This document shows, in pieces, positions 23,616 through 27,088 of a stretch of 27,088 nucleotides of DNA. The stretch is from a virus. Made by a program: the position numbers and the translations under genes. The stretch lies in the IMG/VR virus record IMGVR_UViG_3300031669_000201, positions 1 to 27,088 of that record, one strand, 5' to 3'. Every line of letters begins with the position of its first letter. The first letter of the stretch is position 1. The notes below the pieces were generated by a model. It was not told where the DNA came from. It saw only the letters and a program-made list of their open reading frames with translations, and did not search any database.

Positions 23616-24845
23616 ATGACTTCACAGAAACCAATTATTTTAGCCTTTACCGATGACATAAGGGCTAATACAGGCGTCGGGATACAGGCCAGGAAGTTCT
23701 TAACAGCTTTGGCAAAAAAATATGCAGTTCATCAAATCGGAGTTTCAAGTAACGTAGCCAACCTATCTCCGGTTGAATATCAGGGCGTAATAATTCATCC
23801 AATAAGAGAGTATAAAGATAAAGACCAATTTATGAAGGTTTTTGCTACTCTTAATCCGGATATAGTTATATTATTTACAGACCCGAGGTTTTTTGAGCAG
23901 GTATTTTTAATAGACAACGAAATACGAACAACAGCAAAACTTTGTTTATATCATTTATGGGATAATGAACCTTTCCCTGAATATAACAATGCCTGGTATG
24001 CAGCATGTGATTATTTAATTATGATTTCAAAGTTTTCCTATGAGTTATTTAAGAAAGCAGGAAAAGAAGTTACTTGGATACCTCACGGATTCGATAGCGC
24101 CGAGTTCTACCCGTTACCCCAAAAAGATAAAGATGCAAATAGAAAAATATTTTTATCTGAAGTGGGCATGAAAGACACAAATCAGTTTATCATATTTTGG
24201 AATAACCGGAATTTGCATCGTAAGAGAGCAGCAGATGTAATTTATGCCTTTAATGAGTTTAATAAAGTTAACCCGGATAGTATTCTGTTAATGAACACAG
24301 ATATACTCGATTTAGACGGCACAGATCTGAAGAAAATCGTTCGTAAATTCGCACCTAATGCACCTATCGTTATAAATATTGATACACTCTCAACAGAGAA
24401 GATGAATTTACTCTATAATTTAGCTGATGTGTCACTTAACATATCGTACGCAGAGGGGTTTGGGTTATCAGTGGGCGAATCTTGGATGGCAGGAACACCT
24501 GTTATCTGTACGAAAACCGGCGGCATGGTTGAACAAATGCCTCAAATGGCGATTGATAAAAATTTCGTGCTTGAACCTAGTGTTCGGAATATACACGGCC
24601 TCGTAAATGCACCCTACGTGTTTTGGGACTATGTTTCTGTAGACCAAGTAGTTGATGCTTTAACGAGTATGTATGTATTGAAAAAATATAATCCACAGGA
24701 GTACGAGCGTCTATCAGTTGAGGGTATGAATCATGTGCGGAACAATTATGATGTGAAAAATACTCAAAACCTCTGGCTGGATTTCATTGCCGATATTCTG
24801 GAAAAACCGTCAAGATTTAAAGAAAAAGAAATAATCACAATTTAA
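23616..24845 (+). CDS. GT4-type (GT-B fold) glycosyltransferase
   Basis: A 409-residue retaining-type glycosyltransferase of the GT-B fold, expected to transfer a sugar from a nucleotide-sugar donor. The N-terminal domain has an acceptor-side start (ILAFTDDIRANTGVGIQARKF split at Gly, where the Gly-rich loop lies) and NPDIVILFTD. The linker region has IPHGFDSAEFYP, the usual P-x-G-[VF]-D-x-x-x-F hinge. The C-terminal donor domain has E280-G-F-G-L-S-V-G-E288, the E-x7-E motif of GT4, followed by A-G-T-P-V-I-C-T-K-T-G-G. It is full length with no signal peptide, so probably cytosolic. AAGG precedes the ATG. It is followed eight bases later by a second GT4 gene. The acceptor could be virion protein, DNA or a cell-surface glycan; unknown. 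Confidence 0.88.
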   Translation: MTSQKPIILAFTDDIRANTGVGIQARKFLTALAKKYAVHQIGVSSNVANLSPVEYQGVIIHPIREYKDKDQFMKVFATLNPDIVILFTDPRFFEQVFLIDNEIRTTAKLCLYHLWDNEPFPEYNNAWYAACDYLIMISKFSYELFKKAGKEVTWIPHGFDSAEFYPLPQKDKDANRKIFLSEVGMKDTNQFIIFWNNRNLHRKRAADVIYAFNEFNKVNPDSILLMNTDILDLDGTDLKKIVRKFAPNAPIVINIDTLSTEKMNLLYNLADVSLNISYAEGFGLSVGESWMAGTPVICTKTGGMVEQMPQMAIDKNFVLEPSVRNIHGLVNAPYVFWDYVSVDQVVDALTSMYVLKKYNPQEYERLSVEGMNHVRNNYDVKNTQNLWLDFIADILEKPSRFKEKEIITI

Positions 24846-24853
24846 GCTTTATA

Positions 24854-26053
24854 ATGAAACCAACAATTTTACTTACAGCCCCAGTTTTAACAGTCTCAGG
24901 CTATGGTAGCCACTCAAGAGATATATTAAAAGCTCTCTGGAAATCTGATAAGTTTAATATATCTTTATCACCTACTACCTGGGGGCATACTTCAATGTAT
25001 GATAAATACTCCCCGGAAATGGAAGAGATAATTAAACTTGCCTTTAGAAATAAAATTGCTAGTACCCCCGGGTTGATACATATTCAAGTTGGGGTTCCAC
25101 ATGAGTTCCAATTTTATGGAGAATATAATATTGGCATCACTGCTGGGTTAGAGTCTACCTTGATTCCGCCCTCCTGGGTTGAGCCATGTAATAGATTAAC
25201 TTGTTTGTTTGTACCTTCCAATTTTCAAAAAGATTTGTTTTTGAGAGCGGGGGTGTCTACAGCCATTCAGGTTATGCCTGAAAGTGTTGATACATCAGTG
25301 TTTAACACCCAACCGGATACGGAATTTATTATACCAGAAGATATAGAAGAGAAATATTTATTTCTTGCGACCGGGCAGTGGTTATTAAATCCGCTGGGTG
25401 AAGACAGAAAGCAAATTGCTAAATTGCTTAATTTCTTTTTTACTAGGTTTTCCGGAAGAGAGGACGTGGCGTTAATTCTAAAAACATCTTCCTTGAATAA
25501 CTCATCAGTTGATAGAGAAATGACGAAGGAAAGAATTGTAGACCTACTTCCCTCAGGTATAAAAAGACCTAAGGTTCATTTTGTACATGGTAACTTTACC
25601 GACAAAGAAATGGCGAGCATCTATAAAACAAAAAATCTGAAAGGTTATATTACGTTCACGTCTGGTGAGAGTTGGGGGAGGGGGTTGTTTGAGGCCGCTG
25701 CATGCGGTGTGCCGGTAATTGCTCCAGGGTGGTCTGGTTATATGGATTACCTTACACAAAAACACTCCACAATACTAGATTTCACACTTCAAGACGTGCC
25801 GGTATCAACTTACCATCCGTATTTTTTCGGCCCAGGTCATAGGTGGGCGGTTGTAAATGAGGATGATGCATTTAGGAAACTTGAAGACTTCATGGTAAAC
25901 TATGAAGATAAGAAGGCGCGAGCTCTTGAGTTTGCAAGCATTATAAAAGACAAATTATCTTTCCCAACCCCTGAGAAGCCTCTTATAGACCTTTTGGTGG
26001 CGTTAACAACTAAAAGAGATAATGAGTCGCCGTTAAAACTAATAAAACTATAA
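24854..26053 (+). CDS. GT4-type (GT-B fold) glycosyltransferase
   Basis: A 399-residue second GT-B enzyme, distinct in sequence from the first. Its N-terminal domain starts I-L-L-T-A-P-V-L-T-V-S-G-Y-G-S-H-S-R, the Gly-rich loop typical of GT4, with P-S-N-F-Q-K and an M-P-E-S-V-D-T-S-V-F hinge at about residues 140-150. The donor domain contains E272-S-W-G-R-G-L-F-E280 (E-x7-E) followed by A-C-G-V-P-V-I-A-P-G-W-S-G. Its ribosome-binding site is weak, so it may be translated by coupling to the upstream gene. Together with the first enzyme and the GT2-type gene at 26938 it may build an oligosaccharide in successive steps. No membrane segment is visible. Confidence 0.87.
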   Translation: MKPTILLTAPVLTVSGYGSHSRDILKALWKSDKFNISLSPTTWGHTSMYDKYSPEMEEIIKLAFRNKIASTPGLIHIQVGVPHEFQFYGEYNIGITAGLESTLIPPSWVEPCNRLTCLFVPSNFQKDLFLRAGVSTAIQVMPESVDTSVFNTQPDTEFIIPEDIEEKYLFLATGQWLLNPLGEDRKQIAKLLNFFFTRFSGREDVALILKTSSLNNSSVDREMTKERIVDLLPSGIKRPKVHFVHGNFTDKEMASIYKTKNLKGYITFTSGESWGRGLFEAAACGVPVIAPGWSGYMDYLTQKHSTILDFTLQDVPVSTYHPYFFGPGHRWAVVNEDDAFRKLEDFMVNYEDKKARALEFASIIKDKLSFPTPEKPLIDLLVALTTKRDNESPLKLIKL

Positions 26054-26064
26054 GAGGTGGGTAT

Positions 26065-26844
26065 ATGCAAGTATTACTAACGACGGGCAGCAGAGGGGCG
26101 CAAGTTCGGGAATGGCAAGAGTTTTTAAAATCTCTTGGCTTTAATATCATAGCAGATGGCGCGTTTGGGGAGAACACTTTACAGGCAACAATAAAATTTC
26201 AAAAAGTGCATAATCTTGTAGCGGATGGTATTGTAGGGCCAATCACTTGGAATTTTGCAGAGTCATACTTTCACCCTAGTGCTAACGTTTTGCGGTCTAA
26301 CACGGACGTTCTTGTTTGGATTAAAAAATACTTGCACGATATTTTGTTAAACGTGGAACATTCCTACAAACCAGATGAATTTTGTACCATTACGGCGGAT
26401 TGGTTAGCAGCTATTGCTTGTAGAGAGACGGGCGGCCTAATTGTTAAGTATGTCAATAAAGGAATTTCATTAGAGAATGTTTCGGCTTTGATGCTTGGTG
26501 ACTATACCAATGGCAGATATCACGGGTACGGTTTTTTTCAAATTGATATACGGTCATTTCCTGATTTTATTATTTCTAATGATTGGAAAGACCCTGAGCT
26601 ATGCGCAATTAAAGCCTCACAAGTTTTACATAGTAAAAATGCTTATCTGTTGAAACAACCAAGTTTTATTGCGTTAACCGACGTAGTTGCAAAAGAGAGA
26701 GCGGTTACGGCGGCATACAACTGCGGTGAGGGAAATGTAGCGCACGTTTTACTGCACGGAGATGACATAGACTCACGGACAGCCGGTAAAGATTATAGTA
26801 AACAAGTATTCGAGTTCCGGGAAATTTATAAAGGGTTAAGTTAG
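26065..26844 (+). CDS. Peptidoglycan hydrolase (PG-binding domain + lysozyme/transglycosylase-like domain)
   Basis: A 259-residue two-domain enzyme. Residues about 4-65 are a peptidoglycan-binding-1-type domain (G-x(2)-G-x-x-V-x-x-W-Q at residues 7-19, D-G-x-F-G-x-x-T and F-Q, then A-D-G-I-V-G-P-x-T-W). Residues about 95-259 resemble the SLT/goose-type lysozyme fold: E121 in A-C-R-E-T-G-G as the likely acid, G-Y-G-F-F-Q-I-D at 154-161, and A-Y-N-C-G-E-G-N-V near 217-225. These match the E, G-x-x-Q and A-Y-N-x-G motifs of lytic transglycosylases. It would cleave the glycan backbone for lysis or, as a virion part, for entry. GAGGTGG precedes the ATG. There is no signal peptide, and no holin is seen nearby, so export depends on another gene. 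Confidence 0.82.
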   Translation: MQVLLTTGSRGAQVREWQEFLKSLGFNIIADGAFGENTLQATIKFQKVHNLVADGIVGPITWNFAESYFHPSANVLRSNTDVLVWIKKYLHDILLNVEHSYKPDEFCTITADWLAAIACRETGGLIVKYVNKGISLENVSALMLGDYTNGRYHGYGFFQIDIRSFPDFIISNDWKDPELCAIKASQVLHSKNAYLLKQPSFIALTDVVAKERAVTAAYNCGEGNVAHVLLHGDDIDSRTAGKDYSKQVFEFREIYKGLS

Positions 26845-26860
26845 AAATAAAACTAAAGAG

Positions 26861-26877
26861 TTTTGTATGATACAAAA
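26861..26877 (+). promoter_or_regulatory. 17-bp palindrome, candidate operator or promoter
   Basis: TTTTGTAT-G-ATACAAAA is a perfect 8-bp inverted repeat around one base, in the gap after the hydrolase gene. The left part matches the element at 23448-23461. As DNA it could bind a dimeric regulator. As RNA the loop would be too tight unless the inner pairs open. Confidence 0.4.
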
Positions 26878-26883
26878 AGAAGG

Positions 26884-26900
26884 AGCCTATTTTATAGGCT
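26884..26900 (+). terminator. Hairpin AGCCTAT/ATAGGCT, terminator or leader structure
   Basis: A perfect 7-bp stem with a three-base loop (TTT), 40 bases after the hydrolase stop and 37 before the next start. It is followed by ATTTACTATG rather than a U run, so as a + strand intrinsic terminator it is weak. A preceding AAGGAG partly lies in the stem, and the ATG at 26908 is followed at once by TAA. Confidence 0.4.
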
Positions 26901-26937
26901 ATTTACTATGTAATTGAAAAAATTTAACGAGGTCGCG

Positions 26938-27088
26938 ATGGAACATGTAGGGGTTGTTGTGCCAGTTTTTAATGAAGTTTATTATACGAAACAATTTATT
27001 CATTCCCTTGCATGTCAAAAATTATCTGATGACTTTAAGCTCTCTCTCTGTATTATTGATAATAATTCTACAGATGAAACCTCCCAAC
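26938..27088 (+). CDS. GT2-type glycosyltransferase, N-terminal part (cut by window end)
   Basis: Fifty codons are visible from the ATG at 26938, with GAGGT just upstream, and the frame runs off the window. The first residues, V-G-V-V-V-P-V-F-N-E, are the classic opening strand of family 2 (GT-A fold) glycosyltransferases, and I-I-D-N-N-S-T-D-E-T at residues 39-48 is the nucleotide-binding segment that normally reads V-D-x-x-S-x-D-x-T. Downstream catalytic motifs (DxD and others) are outside the window, so activity cannot be judged. This would be the third glycosyltransferase in the cluster and the only one with a GT-A fold. Confidence 0.8.
   Translation, partial: MEHVGVVVPVFNEVYYTKQFIHSLACQKLSDDFKLSLCIIDNNSTDETSQ

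Noticed and set aside
26908-26913. AAGGAG upstream of ATG at 26908 as a further gene start
   Set aside because: The ATG is followed directly by TAA, so no product is possible; the supported start is at 26938.

Overview
The window is part of the late (virion) region of a large contractile-tailed bacteriophage (Caudoviricetes, myovirus morphology). All recognisable genes lie on the + strand, are packed end to end and often overlap by ATGA or a few bases. The DNA is AT-rich, and TAA, TAG and TGA all end genes. No tRNA, rRNA, integrase, transposase or CRISPR array was seen. The host cannot be named from this sequence. Shine-Dalgarno-like sites before many genes and a peptidoglycan-degrading enzyme indicate a bacterial host.

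Layout. 1-3521: C-terminal part of the tail sheath, a small acidic unknown, probable tail tube, a zinc-motif protein in the tail-assembly-chaperone position, and an unknown. 3547-6067: a metallophosphoesterase, a short HTH-like protein and two members of the tagged family described below. 6110-8542: tape measure. 8544-21315: baseplate genes (hub-proximal protein, gp27/gpD-like hub, gp5/gpV-like spike, small HxH tip protein, gp25-like wedge with a zinc motif, J-like wedge, a large gpI-like protein). 21367-23355: tail fibre. 23356-23615: the only sizeable non-coding stretch, with a polypyrimidine tract, an AT hairpin and a direct repeat. 23616-27088: two GT4-type glycosyltransferases, a two-domain peptidoglycan hydrolase and the start of a GT2-type glycosyltransferase.

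The most unusual feature is a dispersed protein family threaded through the tail and baseplate genes. Eight genes (at 4647, 5459, 8544, 9674, 11343, 13919, 16168 and 18961) begin with the same short peptide, roughly N-W-R-K-[IVL]-[FL]-S-W, and then diverge. Some continue into small SH3/KOW-like barrels of two subtypes, some into winged-helix-like domains, one into a leucine-rich-like 20-residue repeat, and one into three tandem copies of a module. The [LF]-[SA]-W part recurs inside three of these proteins at module boundaries, so the larger ones look like fusions of once separate tagged proteins. Codons in the tag vary synonymously, which points to selection on the peptide. I propose a virion-targeting or assembly-docking tag with interchangeable cargo, analogous in logic to the capsid-targeting sequence of T4 internal proteins. 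That function is inference.

Tight spacing between structural and tagged genes suggests co-translation with the tail parts. The glycosyltransferases next to the fibre could modify virion proteins, host surface or DNA; the sequence does not decide which.
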